In this document: positions 24,606 through 32,621 of the stretch, piece by piece
Layout: every line of letters begins with the position of its first letter
How positions within the stretch are numbered: the stretch's first letter is position 1
Assembly: GCA_902812495.1 (NCBI GenBank)
Contig: CADDZR010000007.1
Coordinates: 1 to 64,000 of the forward strand
From: an archaeon
GTDB lineage: Archaea > Thermoproteota > Nitrososphaeria > Nitrososphaerales > Gagatemarchaeaceae
Reading direction: 5' to 3'
Length of the DNA stretch: 64,000 bases
Translations under genes and position numbers: made by a program
The notes under the pieces: model-generated
Told to the model about the DNA's origin: nothing
The model's database searches: none
What the model saw: the letters and a program-made list of their open reading frames with translations, nothing else

Positions 24606-25981
24606 ATCTCTTTCACCCTTGCAACGCCGTACCTTTTCTCATAAATTGTACATGCTTCCAAAAGCTTCGAGTCCTCGTATGGTTTGCCGACAAGCTGGAT
24701 ACCTACAGGAAGGTTCTTTCTGAAACCGCAAGGAATGGATATTGCTGGAAAACCTAGAGCATTGAACAGTCTCGTGTTTCTGCTTAAAGCGTCGTAGACA
24801 TCAAGTGTTCTCCCGTTAACATCAACCTCATTTTCCTCTATCCTTGGAGCTGTTACAAGGGTTGTTGGCATTGCAACGAGGTCTAGCTCCTCAGCTGCGG
24901 AGAGGAAAAGGTTTCTCAGGTGCGGTCTTATATTTTGAGAATTTATGTACTCAAAAGCATATATCTTGAGGCCAAGTTCAAGCTTTTCTCTAACGTCTTT
25001 GCCATACATCTCTGGGAATTTGGCTAGCCATTCCGAATGGAATGCAGAGGCTTCAGCTCTCCTTATTATCTCCCACACCTTTTGCAGCTTCTCAATTTCA
25101 GGCAACTCGAATTCCTTTATTTCAAAGCCCATGGAACCAAGGTTTGCCTTGAACTCCTCAAACACTTTCATTACATCATCACTGACATCATCCAGAAGGC
25201 TGGCAGGTATTCCAACTGCGTAGCTTTTGTTATCATCTAACTCTTTCCAGTCTTCCATCTTGAATTCTACAGTGGTTACATCATAGCCCTCGTGTCCCGA
25301 AATCTCTTTCATAGCAATCCAGCAGTCAAGAGAGGACATTGTTATAGGGCCGACTGTATCGAACGATGGGGCAAGAGGTATCACACCGAGCCTGCTCACG
25401 GTCCCGTATGTTGGCTTGAAGCCAACGGCACCGCAAAGGGCTGCAGGAATTCTAATCGATCCACTTGTATCCGTTCCCAGGGCTAGCGGTACGATACCTG
25501 CTGAAACTGACGCGGCAGAACCACCTGAGGAACCGCCTGCAATCCTTGAAGTGTCCCATGGGTTCTTTACAGGGCCGTAATGTGGATTAACACTTGTTAC
25601 ACCTGAAGCAAACTCGTGAAGGTTGGTTGTTCCTACTATTATTGCTCCCGCCTCTTTTAGCTTCTTTACTACAACAGCATCGTAGCCTGCTATGTTTTCT
25701 GAGAGTATTTTTGAGCCAGCCGTGCACCTCACACCTTTTATGTAAATTATATCCTTCACTGCAACAGGTATGCCGTGTAACGGCCCCCTGTACTTGCCTT
25801 CAAGTATCTCCTTTTCTGCCCTTTCCGCCTGACTTAGTGCCTCTTCCTTCATGACTGTTATGAAACAGTTAAGCAATGGATTTGTTTTCTCTATCCTTTC
25901 GAGTGCATTACTTACAACCTTTACAGGGGAAATCTTCCTTTTTGCAATTTCTGCTGCTAAGCTGTATGCTGTATTTTCCAC
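24602..25981 (-). CDS. Amidase signature family enzyme
   Basis: 459 residues. The Ser-cisSer-Lys triad is complete: Lys in PVAVKDII near residue 78, cis-Ser in GGSSGGSAASV near 153, nucleophile Ser in LGTDTSGSIRIPA near 177. It hydrolyses a carboxamide to acid and ammonia. A role as GatA is unlikely because no gatB or gatC is near and the gene is coupled to a CoA-transferase. Ureidomalonase of oxidative pyrimidine breakdown belongs to this family, so ureidomalonate or malonamate is a plausible substrate here (inference). GC content and codon use resemble its neighbours. Confidence 0.92.
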   Translation of the reverse strand: MENTAYSLAAEIAKRKISPVKVVSNALERIEKTNPLLNCFITVMKEEALSQAERAEKEILEGKYRGPLHGIPVAVKDIIYIKGVRCTAGSKILSENIAGYDAVVVKKLKEAGAIIVGTTNLHEFASGVTSVNPHYGPVKNPWDTSRIAGGSSGGSAASVSAGIVPLALGTDTSGSIRIPAALCGAVGFKPTYGTVSRLGVIPLAPSFDTVGPITMSSLDCWIAMKEISGHEGYDVTTVEFKMEDWKELDDNKSYAVGIPASLLDDVSDDVMKVFEEFKANLGSMGFEIKEFELPEIEKLQKVWEIIRRAEASAFHSEWLAKFPEMYGKDVREKLELGLKIYAFEYINSQNIRPHLRNLFLSAAEELDLVAMPTTLVTAPRIEENEVDVNGRTLDVYDALSRNTRLFNALGFPAISIPCGFRKNLPVGIQLVGKPYEDSKLLEACTIYEKRYGVARVKEI

Positions 25982-26035
25982 AGCAAGCCAACAACAGATT
26001 GACTTATCAGTTTGCCTGTAGCAGGCTAAAAGGTC

Positions 26036-27268
26036 ATGTTTTCTGAGTACTCTAGTGTTGGAGATGTGATTAAAAAAGTTAAGCGCAGTGTTATTTCAAA
26101 GAAAGAAAATATCTCTTTGGAGACAGAGAGGGCTGTTGGGTTCTTTTCTGGAATGGATGTTATCTCCAACAAGGACTGGCCTGAATGGGATGTAACCCAC
26201 ATGGACGGCTATGCTGTAAGATTCTGGGAAGAAAGCTACTTCACGCTTGTTGGACAAGTAAAACCAGGTCAGAGACCTTCAATCAAGCTTGGTAAAGGAG
26301 AGGCTGCTTACGTTCCAACAGGGTCCTACCTCCCAGAAGGCACAGATGCTGTTTTGAAGGTGGAGGAATGCACCTTGAAAGCAAACATGGTTATAACAAA
26401 ATCTAAGCTTGTGAAGGGTCAATACATTTACGGAAGAGGTTCCGATTTTAAAAAAGGAGACAAAATTCTAAGGGAGGGAGAGAGGATAAAAGTTCAGCAT
26501 ATACCACCTCTCCTTGCACTTGGGTACGAGAGTGTAGAAGTAAGGAAACCACTTAGGGTTGCATTGTTTGCGACCGGCAACGAACTCTCAGAAAGGAACG
26601 AGCCCGGGAAGGTTAGGAATACGCATACTGCCATGATATCCAACTTTGTTATACAGAATGGATGTAAACCAAACTATCTTGGAATTGTAGGAGACGAGGA
26701 GGATGAGATATGTGTTGCTTTAAAGAGAGGAGTCGGGGTTGGGGACGTTGTTCTCATAACTGGGGGAACATCGATGGGAAGGAAAGATGTTACTGTCTCA
26801 GCCCTAAAGAAGATGGAGCCTCAAGTACTATTTCACGGTGTGAAGATGGACAGGGGCAGAGTTACATGTGTTGCAGTTCTGGGCGGTAAGCCCGTAATAG
26901 TACTTCCAGGGCCAATTCAAGCAACCATGAACGCTCTTGTTGTATTTTTCCTTCCTTTAATCAGGCATATGATGGGTGTTAGCGAGGATTTTGTGGAGGT
27001 TAAAGCAAGGATTGCATCTGGATGGAGATCAAGAGCTGGATTTGAAAATTTCACAAAAGTACTTTACGTCAAGCTTGTCGAGGGTAAAGATGGCTACATT
27101 GCTAAACCCCTGACAGGACCGACAGAATCAATGAGCGTCCTCTTTTCCTCAAACGGTGTTGTGATAGTACCTGAAGAAATTGAGCAAATTAATAAGGGAA
27201 GTTATGTGCACGTTAAACTCTTGCCAGGCTTTAGTCTCTCCCTCCCGTCATTGTCTTGGCTTTCTTGA
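26036..27268 (+). CDS. moeA: Molybdopterin molybdenumtransferase MoeA
   Basis: 410 residues with all MoeA domains: N-terminal HMDGYAVR, domain III with VALFATGNEL and ITGGTSMGRKDV, and the C-terminal VLPGPIQATMNALV. It inserts molybdate into adenylylated molybdopterin. A second copy of the MogA-like fold is provided by moaB 4 kb downstream. It opens the molybdenum cofactor block and overlaps the convergent mobA-like gene by 38 bases. Confidence 0.95.
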   Translation: MFSEYSSVGDVIKKVKRSVISKKENISLETERAVGFFSGMDVISNKDWPEWDVTHMDGYAVRFWEESYFTLVGQVKPGQRPSIKLGKGEAAYVPTGSYLPEGTDAVLKVEECTLKANMVITKSKLVKGQYIYGRGSDFKKGDKILREGERIKVQHIPPLLALGYESVEVRKPLRVALFATGNELSERNEPGKVRNTHTAMISNFVIQNGCKPNYLGIVGDEEDEICVALKRGVGVGDVVLITGGTSMGRKDVTVSALKKMEPQVLFHGVKMDRGRVTCVAVLGGKPVIVLPGPIQATMNALVVFFLPLIRHMMGVSEDFVEVKARIASGWRSRAGFENFTKVLYVKLVEGKDGYIAKPLTGPTESMSVLFSSNGVVIVPEEIEQINKGSYVHVKLLPGFSLSLPSLSWLS

Positions 27269-27845
27269 GGTCTAGTGGAGTATCTATATCCAAGGATATA
27301 CCGCGGTCATCAAGCTCTAGGAAAAGGGTTTCACTCAAATGCTTTCCTATGATATCCCTTGCTCCCTTGTCTCCCTTAAGGGAGGAGGCAAGTGTCTCGA
27401 CCATAGAGATATCGAAGAGCACTGGATTGCCCCTAATTCCCCTGTACACAGGCACTACTATTTTCGGCCTTTTCTCTCTATAGGCACGGACCATCAGTCT
27501 AAGCGTGCTTTCAGCAAGAAACGGCTGGTCTCCAAGTGCAAGGAAGAATGCCTTTTGCTTTGAAGAAAGGCAGAGCAAGCCTATCTTTATTGACCTGCTC
27601 ATCCCTTCCTCTGGTTTTGAGTTAACTGCAATCTTACTCACCTCCCTAGCGCACATGCTTATCTCTTTCTCATTTGGTGCGGATACAAGTATTATCTCAG
27701 AGAAAAGACCGCTGAAATTTCGAATTGCACGTATAAGTATTGGTTTTCCAACGAGCTTCAAGAGCATCTTATTACTCCCCATTCTCCTCGATAGCCCAGA
27801 AGCAAGTACTATCACAGCAACGTTTCTGAACACAGCCCAAGCCAA
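27231..27845 (-). CDS. MobA/MocA-like molybdenum cofactor nucleotidyltransferase
   Basis: 204 residues from TTG 27845 (GTG 27833 also fits and has a TATA-like block ~25 bases upstream). Nucleotidyltransferase features: VIVLASGLSRRMGSNKMLL (NTP and Lys site; quoted as LASGLSRRMGSNKMLL), ALGDQPFLAEST (metal Asp), and RGNPVLFD. It would add GMP or CMP to the cofactor; xanthine dehydrogenase-type enzymes of this class generally use the cytosine dinucleotide form, so MocA activity is more likely. Adjacent xdhC-like gene supports this. Confidence 0.85.
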   Translation of the reverse strand: MAWAVFRNVAVIVLASGLSRRMGSNKMLLKLVGKPILIRAIRNFSGLFSEIILVSAPNEKEISMCAREVSKIAVNSKPEEGMSRSIKIGLLCLSSKQKAFFLALGDQPFLAESTLRLMVRAYREKRPKIVVPVYRGIRGNPVLFDISMVETLASSLKGDKGARDIIGKHLSETLFLELDDRGISLDIDTPLDLKKAKTMTGGRD

Positions 27846-27887
27846 ATTTCAGCTAAAGATAAATATGACAGGAGAAGGCAAGATCAT

Positions 27888-28733
27888 GTGAAGAATACGG
27901 AACTTGTGAGTGTTATGGCTTCCCTTCTTGAAAAGGGCGAGCCTTTTGCTCTTGCGACAGTTATAAGGATAGAGGGCTCATCACTTGGGAAGCCTGGATT
28001 CAAGGCTGTACTCTCAAAGGAAGGAGAGATAATTTACGGAACGGTTGGAGGTGTATGCCCTGAGTCGGCAATTGCTGAGGTTGCAAAGGAAGTGCTTGAA
28101 ACGGGCAACCCAAAGGTAATAAGGGTTCATCTTGAGAGTGTGGAAAATGCTGTCCAGGCTGTTGTAACAGGTAGGAAGGGAGATGAGATTTACGTTGAGA
28201 CAAACTGCGGAGGTGTGATGGAGATATACGTTGAACCATACCTGCAAGAGCACAGGCTTGTGATAGTCGGCCAAGGAGGGAAAGACGATGTTGAAGATGC
28301 ATTAGTAAAGCTGGGTAAGATGCTTGGATACAATGTAATTGTTATAGACCATAGCCCTGTGCTGAATGAAAAGCCAGATACACTTATCTCTTCCCTGGAC
28401 TTCGATATTTCAAAATTTGAGTTCAGGGAAACAGATGCTGTCGTTGTATTAACAAAGGGTGCAAGGGATGTAGAGGTACTTAAGGCAATTTCCAAGCACA
28501 GGCCGATGTACGTCGGCCTTCTAGCGAGCAGGCAGAGGGTTAGGACAGATGTTGAGCAGCTTGAGAAGGAGGGTGTTAGCAGGGATTTCATAGAGAGACT
28601 GAGAGCACCGATAGGTCTTGATATTGGAGCAGTTACACCTGAGGAAATAGCAATAAGTATAATGGCTGAGATAACCGCTTTCAGAAGAAAGAGGGCTGAA
28701 ACACTGCAAGCACTTTCTATGAAGAAGGATTAG
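27888..28733 (+). CDS. XdhC/CoxI family molybdenum cofactor maturation protein
   Basis: 281 residues from GTG 27888 with GGAGAAGG 9 bases upstream. N-terminal XdhC/CoxI domain (GEPFALATVIRIEGSSLGKPG, GTVGGVCPESAIA, NCGGVMEIYVEP) and a C-terminal Rossmann XdhC_C domain (VIVGQGG, VVVLTKGARD, YVGLLASRQR, PIGLDIGAVTPEEIA). These proteins carry the cofactor, sulfurate or deliver it to xanthine dehydrogenase-type enzymes. The expected client is the molybdenum hydroxylase at 8980-12685. Confidence 0.92.
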   Translation: MKNTELVSVMASLLEKGEPFALATVIRIEGSSLGKPGFKAVLSKEGEIIYGTVGGVCPESAIAEVAKEVLETGNPKVIRVHLESVENAVQAVVTGRKGDEIYVETNCGGVMEIYVEPYLQEHRLVIVGQGGKDDVEDALVKLGKMLGYNVIVIDHSPVLNEKPDTLISSLDFDISKFEFRETDAVVVLTKGARDVEVLKAISKHRPMYVGLLASRQRVRTDVEQLEKEGVSRDFIERLRAPIGLDIGAVTPEEIAISIMAEITAFRRKRAETLQALSMKKD

Positions 28734-29146
28734 AGCTTCTCTCCTCTCACCCACTTCTCACTTCCATCCTCGAATTTTTCCTTTTTCCATATGGGAAGTT
28801 TCTTCTTTACAAGGTTTATTGCATACATGCATGCCTTGAATGCTTCTTCCCTATGCAATGAGGAAGAAGCGATAACAACACTTATCTCTCCTGGAGCAAG
28901 GGTTCCAAATCTATGTACTATTTCTACATCAGAACCAGGGTATTTATTCTTTACCTGCGCAAGTATATCTTCAAGGACATTTTCAGCAAGATCCCTGTAG
29001 ACCTCATATTCAAGACTCTTCAGCAACTTTCTACCCCTCCTTTCTCTAACAGTTCCTATGAAGAGTACATTTCCTCCCTTTGAACTTCCCTTTACCCTGC
29101 TTAGGACCACGAGCGGGTCTATTTGGGATTCAGTTATTCTCTTCAT
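28730..29146 (-). CDS. moaE: Molybdopterin synthase catalytic subunit MoaE
   Basis: 138 residues. The conserved LEYEVYRDLAENVL, IVHRFGTLAPGEISVVIASSS and REEAFKACMYAINLVKKKLPIWKKE segments are those of MoaE; the two lysines near the C-terminus belong to the active site. With MoaD it transfers two sulfurs to cPMP to give molybdopterin. Last gene of the minus-strand moaA-moaD-moaE operon, preceded by GGAG, and overlapping the convergent xdhC-like gene by four bases. Confidence 0.95.
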   Translation of the reverse strand: MKRITESQIDPLVVLSRVKGSSKGGNVLFIGTVRERRGRKLLKSLEYEVYRDLAENVLEDILAQVKNKYPGSDVEIVHRFGTLAPGEISVVIASSSLHREEAFKACMYAINLVKKKLPIWKKEKFEDGSEKWVRGEKL

Positions 29147-29151
29147 AGCTC

Positions 29152-29397
29152 CTAACCTCCAGCAACTGGAGGAAGCACTGCAACTGTATCTCCTTCCTTG
29201 AGCCTTACATTCTTGTTTCTAACGATTCTCATGTTAACAGCAAAAGAGCAAGACCCTAGAACCTTCTTTATGCCAGGGTTCTTCTCTATTATTGAATTGA
29301 GTAAGCTTTCAAGCGTTTCACCACTGAAATCAAGTACATCCTCACCAGTACCGGCTGCCTCCCTTGCCTGTGCAAAATACAGAACCCTGATCTTCAC
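29152..29397 (-). CDS. moaD: Molybdopterin synthase sulfur carrier subunit MoaD
   Basis: 81 residues from GTG 29397, ending in the functional di-glycine VLPPVAGG whose terminal Gly becomes a thiocarboxylate. Beta-grasp fold with RVLYFAQAREAAG and the EGDTVAVLPP hairpin. Lies 3 bases after moaA and 5 bases before moaE. Confidence 0.95.
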   Translation of the reverse strand: MKIRVLYFAQAREAAGTGEDVLDFSGETLESLLNSIIEKNPGIKKVLGSCSFAVNMRIVRNKNVRLKEGDTVAVLPPVAGG

Positions 29398-29400
29398 AGC

Positions 29401-30399
29401 CTATCCCCCAATAGCATTCATACTCCTCGGCCTCTCCCATCCGTTCTTTACCCACGGCATGTAAGCTATACCGTCAGGCTTCTTCCATACTGAGGATACG
29501 ATAAACCTAGCAATTTCCCTCTCATCTTTACCCTGTCTTAGCATCGACCTTACGTCGTGATATTCGACATCAAAAAGACAAGAGAGAAGCTTTCCGTCTG
29601 AGGTAAGCCTGAGCCTGTCGCAGTCGTCACAAAAAGGTTCGCTAATTGGTGTTATAAGACCTATCGTGCCCCTGCCCTCTACACTCCAGAGAGAGGACGT
29701 TTCGCCCTTTGCCCTACCTACCTGGGATATTCTATAGTTTTGCCTTATCTTCTCTAATATTTCCTGACCAGTCATAACCATGTCCTGGCTCCAAATTCCA
29801 AGTCCGTCGAGAGGCATGAACTCTATGAAGCGGAGAGATGCATTCATCTCCATAGCGAACTCAACAAGCATGGGTATCTCATCTTCATTGTATCCCTTTA
29901 TAGCTACGGTATTTATCTTCAGGGGGCTTAATCCAACATCTCTAGCTTTCGATATTCCAGAAATAACCTTGTCGAGAGCATCTATACCTGAAATTTTTCT
30001 GAACCTTTCCCTCTTTAGACTGTGAAGGCTTACAGTGACACCTCTCAGACCCGATTCCTTCAGAACCTTTGCTTTTTCTCCCAGATACCAGCCGTTTGTT
30101 GTCATGTCTACAGACTCTATACCTTCTGTTGAGGCAACCATCTTCACTAGGTTCTCAACGTTCTTTCGAAGAAGTGGTTCTCCCCCGGTAATCCTTACTT
30201 TAGTTATGCCAAGCCTTGTCATTATCTTGACTATCCTATGTATTTCCTCAAATGTAAGCAGGTCCTCATCTCTGAAAAACTTAATGTTCTTTTTATCTGG
30301 CATGCAGAAGAGGCATGCAAAGTTGCATCTATCTGTAACAGATATTCTAAGCTTCCTAGCTATCCTACCCCTTCTATCTATAAGGAGACCTGACTGCAA
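29401..30399 (-). CDS. moaA: GTP 3',8-cyclase MoaA
   Basis: 332 residues from TTG 30399. Radical SAM cluster CNFACLFC near residue 26, followed by the GGEPLLRK SAM motif, and the C-terminal [4Fe-4S] cluster CDDCDRLRL plus LLSCLF. The essential C-terminal GG is present (NAIGG). Catalyses the first step of molybdopterin synthesis from GTP. Divergent from moaC with about 60 bases between them. Confidence 0.96.
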   Translation of the reverse strand: MQSGLLIDRRGRIARKLRISVTDRCNFACLFCMPDKKNIKFFRDEDLLTFEEIHRIVKIMTRLGITKVRITGGEPLLRKNVENLVKMVASTEGIESVDMTTNGWYLGEKAKVLKESGLRGVTVSLHSLKRERFRKISGIDALDKVISGISKARDVGLSPLKINTVAIKGYNEDEIPMLVEFAMEMNASLRFIEFMPLDGLGIWSQDMVMTGQEILEKIRQNYRISQVGRAKGETSSLWSVEGRGTIGLITPISEPFCDDCDRLRLTSDGKLLSCLFDVEYHDVRSMLRQGKDEREIARFIVSSVWKKPDGIAYMPWVKNGWERPRSMNAIGG

Positions 30400-30459
30400 T
30401 TAGACTTTGAATTAGTCAAGTTATTAAAAAAGGTATTGCATCCACCACTACGGTGAGAT

Positions 30460-30912
30460 ATGTTCAAGCAGGTTGATGTCTCAGGAAAAGAAGTAGTTTA
30501 CAGGGAAGCAGAAGCTACTGGGAAGATAATTCTAAGCAGGGAGACAGTAAAGAGGATAAAGGAAGGGAATGTAGAAAAGGGCGACCCCCTTGCACTTGCA
30601 ACAGTGGCCAGCATACTTGGCGCGAAGCTTGCCTCTCAGCTAATACTGTTATGCCATCCAATTAAAGTGGAGAAGGTGGAGCCGAGGGTGAAAGTTATGG
30701 AAGATTCCTTGGAGGTTAGTGTGACAGTAGGTGCGCATGAGAAAACAGGTGTTGAAATGGAAGCAATTGCAGCCGTTACCTCAGCCCTTCTGAACATTTG
30801 GGACTCTGTAAAGCAGTACGAGAAGGATAACAGGGGCCAGTACCCTCACACAGCCATAAGCGATATCAGGGTCGTTAGGAAGGTAAAGAACGATGGCACA
30901 CGTAAAGCATAG
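30460..30912 (+). CDS. moaC: Cyclic pyranopterin monophosphate synthase MoaC
   Basis: 150 residues. Conserved QVDVSGKEVVYREAEATG, GDPLALATVASILGAK, LLCHPI and the KTGVEMEAIAAVT active-site helix. Works directly after MoaA to form cPMP. A TATA-like TTATTAAAAAA lies around 30421-30431. The moaB gene starts in its last 20 bases. Confidence 0.95.
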   Translation: MFKQVDVSGKEVVYREAEATGKIILSRETVKRIKEGNVEKGDPLALATVASILGAKLASQLILLCHPIKVEKVEPRVKVMEDSLEVSVTVGAHEKTGVEMEAIAAVTSALLNIWDSVKQYEKDNRGQYPHTAISDIRVVRKVKNDGTRKA

Positions 30913-31411
30913 GAAGCTCTCGGAGAAGAGACTTTCATTTTTTGTTGTAACTGTCAGCACAAGCAGGTACATGAAGAAGGTCTCTTCTCAGAAATATGAA
31001 GACCAATCGGGAGACATTGCGGAAAGGATAATTAAGAGGGAGGGGCACGAGGTGAGGAAGAGGACACTGATATCTGACGAGAAGGACCAGATTGAGGATT
31101 TGATCAAAGAGTTTTCTGCAAGCGAAGCTGACGTACTTGTTTTCACGGGAGGAACTGGAGTTTCAAGGAGAGATATAACAGTTGAAACTGCAAGGAAATT
31201 CTTTGAAAAGGAGATTGAAGGGTACGGAGAGATTGTTAGAATGTTAAGCTACAGAAAGATTGGACCTGCTGCAATGCTCACAAGGGCAACAGCTGGTGTC
31301 TTAGGAGGAAGGCTGATTGTCTGCCTCCCAGGTTCGCCAAATGCAGTAAAGCTAGCACTTGAAAAGACAATATCTGAATTCCCTCATATAGTCTTTGTTG
31401 CAAGAAGTTGA
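30893..31411 (+). CDS. moaB: Molybdopterin adenylyltransferase MoaB/MogA family
   Basis: 172 residues. MogA-fold motifs VVTVSTSRY, SGDIAERIIKREGHEV, FTGGTGVSRRDITVE and CLPGSPNAVKLALE. Activates molybdopterin by adenylylation before MoeA inserts molybdenum. Overlaps moaC by 20 bases and the next gene by four, so all three form one transcript. No molybdate transporter gene is visible in the window. Confidence 0.94.
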   Translation: MAHVKHRKLSEKRLSFFVVTVSTSRYMKKVSSQKYEDQSGDIAERIIKREGHEVRKRTLISDEKDQIEDLIKEFSASEADVLVFTGGTGVSRRDITVETARKFFEKEIEGYGEIVRMLSYRKIGPAAMLTRATAGVLGGRLIVCLPGSPNAVKLALEKTISEFPHIVFVARS

Positions 31412-32499
31412 AGACAGTTCTACTTGTGATGTACCTCCTGATTCCTCCTTTAGACGCAGGCATAATCTTTGTTTCAAATGTGCAAATTGGTATGTCTTGG
31501 CCCATTGCCATTGCACCTGACCCGTCTGCAAACATGGTTTACGTTTTCTCAGTTAGCGGAGAGTACCCTCCAAACGGTTTTTTCATGACAGTGGTTGATA
31601 CAGAAAGAGGCACTATAGTTAGAAACTTTACGATACCTTTCAGCGTTTCTCAAATTAGACTTGACACATCAAGCTCCAGGCTCTACGCGTCCTCTGGAGA
31701 TAGCCTCTATTACATAGAAGTTCGAAGTGGGACATACCAACCTATTAGGAAGGAAACTGAAAACATCTATCAAATATTGCCTATCAAAGGTACAGGCTAC
31801 GTTGCAGAGGGGCTAGGAAACAGGCTAATACTCGTTGATGGAATAAACGGCAGTTTGGTCTGGAGTGTGACACTTCCTTCTTATCCTACAGTTCTGCTAC
31901 AGTACAAGGAAAAAATTGTTGCTGTCTGCCCCGTTCCAAGGGAGATAGAAATAATTGACATATCAAATGGTTCAATCCTCTCAACTGTAAAAATAAAAGA
32001 GAGTATCTTTGTGCAGGACGCAGTGATCTACGGTCATGAAATCTACATGCTGAGTGGAACAAACAAGGTCTACTCATTCATGCTACCTAGCTTGCAATCA
32101 GACAGTGTAATTCAGTTGGACGGATTCAAAAACCTGACACTTTTATCAGTTGATGACAGAAGAGGTCTGTTGTATGCTGCTGGTGATAACAGGTTGGCAG
32201 TGATAAGCCTTCCATCTTTGAATCAGGTTTCAACTTTTGAAACAAACTATACAATTTCGAGCATTGAAACTAATAGTAATACAGGGGAGGTCTACGTAGC
32301 TAATTATCACATGCTAACACTTCTTAGGTATGTTCAGAACGGGTCAGGCAATTATCCAGCCTATGCTGTTGCAGCTTTTGTTGTACCAACATCCATACTT
32401 GTATTTGTCATATTGATGATTAGGGGCTGGAAAGGAAAAAGGAATAGCAGGTTAATTCGACACAACTTAACCCCCAGAGCGATACAGAGGCATTGTTGA
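31408..32499 (+). CDS. Extracytoplasmic beta-propeller protein with C-terminal membrane anchor
   Basis: 363 residues from TTG 31408. A short hydrophobic N-terminus (VLLVMYLLIPPLDAGIIF) is a likely signal sequence; then repeated ~40-residue units such as IAPDPSANMVYVFS, RLDTSSSRLYASSGDSLY, SVDDRRGLLYAAGDNRL and ETNSNTGEVYVANY typical of NHL/YVTN propellers; then a transmembrane helix near residues 317-338 and a basic tail. Probably faces the outside and binds protein or sugar. It overlaps moaB by four bases, but a link to cofactor synthesis is not evident. Confidence 0.75.
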   Translation: MKTVLLVMYLLIPPLDAGIIFVSNVQIGMSWPIAIAPDPSANMVYVFSVSGEYPPNGFFMTVVDTERGTIVRNFTIPFSVSQIRLDTSSSRLYASSGDSLYYIEVRSGTYQPIRKETENIYQILPIKGTGYVAEGLGNRLILVDGINGSLVWSVTLPSYPTVLLQYKEKIVAVCPVPREIEIIDISNGSILSTVKIKESIFVQDAVIYGHEIYMLSGTNKVYSFMLPSLQSDSVIQLDGFKNLTLLSVDDRRGLLYAAGDNRLAVISLPSLNQVSTFETNYTISSIETNSNTGEVYVANYHMLTLLRYVQNGSGNYPAYAVAAFVVPTSILVFVILMIRGWKGKRNSRLIRHNLTPRAIQRHC

Positions 32500-32568
32500 A
32501 AGACAAGGAACTGACGCAACGCCGGGGGTGGGATTCGAACCCACGAGACCCATAACGGGTCACGGGCT

Positions 32569-32578
32569 TTCTCGTCTA
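32569..32578 (-). other. 10-base tRNA intron between positions 37 and 38
   Basis: The insert TAGACGAGAA places CTTG (positions 32-35) against intron CGAG as a four-base helix (one G-U pair) with bulges AG^T and AA^A, next to the anticodon stem. There is no room for an inner intron helix, so this is a relaxed form of the motif at the canonical intron site. Confidence 0.72.
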
Positions 32579-32608
32579 CTCAAGGCCCGCGCATTAGTCC
32601 ACTCTGCT

Positions 32609-32621
32609 CTCGGGCTTTCGA
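32609..32621 (-). other. 13-base tRNA intron between positions 8 and 9
   Basis: The insert TCGAAAGCCCGAG is flanked so that CGGG of the acceptor strand pairs with CCCG of the intron (four-base central helix) with a GAAA loop closed by C-G. Three-base bulges GT^T and AG^A lie on opposite strands, and an outer helix forms between CTGC (leader plus G1-C2) and GCAG of the D stem. Cleavage in the bulges restores T8 and A9. A non-canonical intron position. Confidence 0.8.

Noticed and set aside
24602-25981. Amidase considered as GatA of Glu-tRNA(Gln)/Asp-tRNA(Asn) amidotransferase
   Set aside because: No gatB, gatC, gatD or gatE nearby, and the gene is translationally coupled to a CoA-transferase in a catabolic region.
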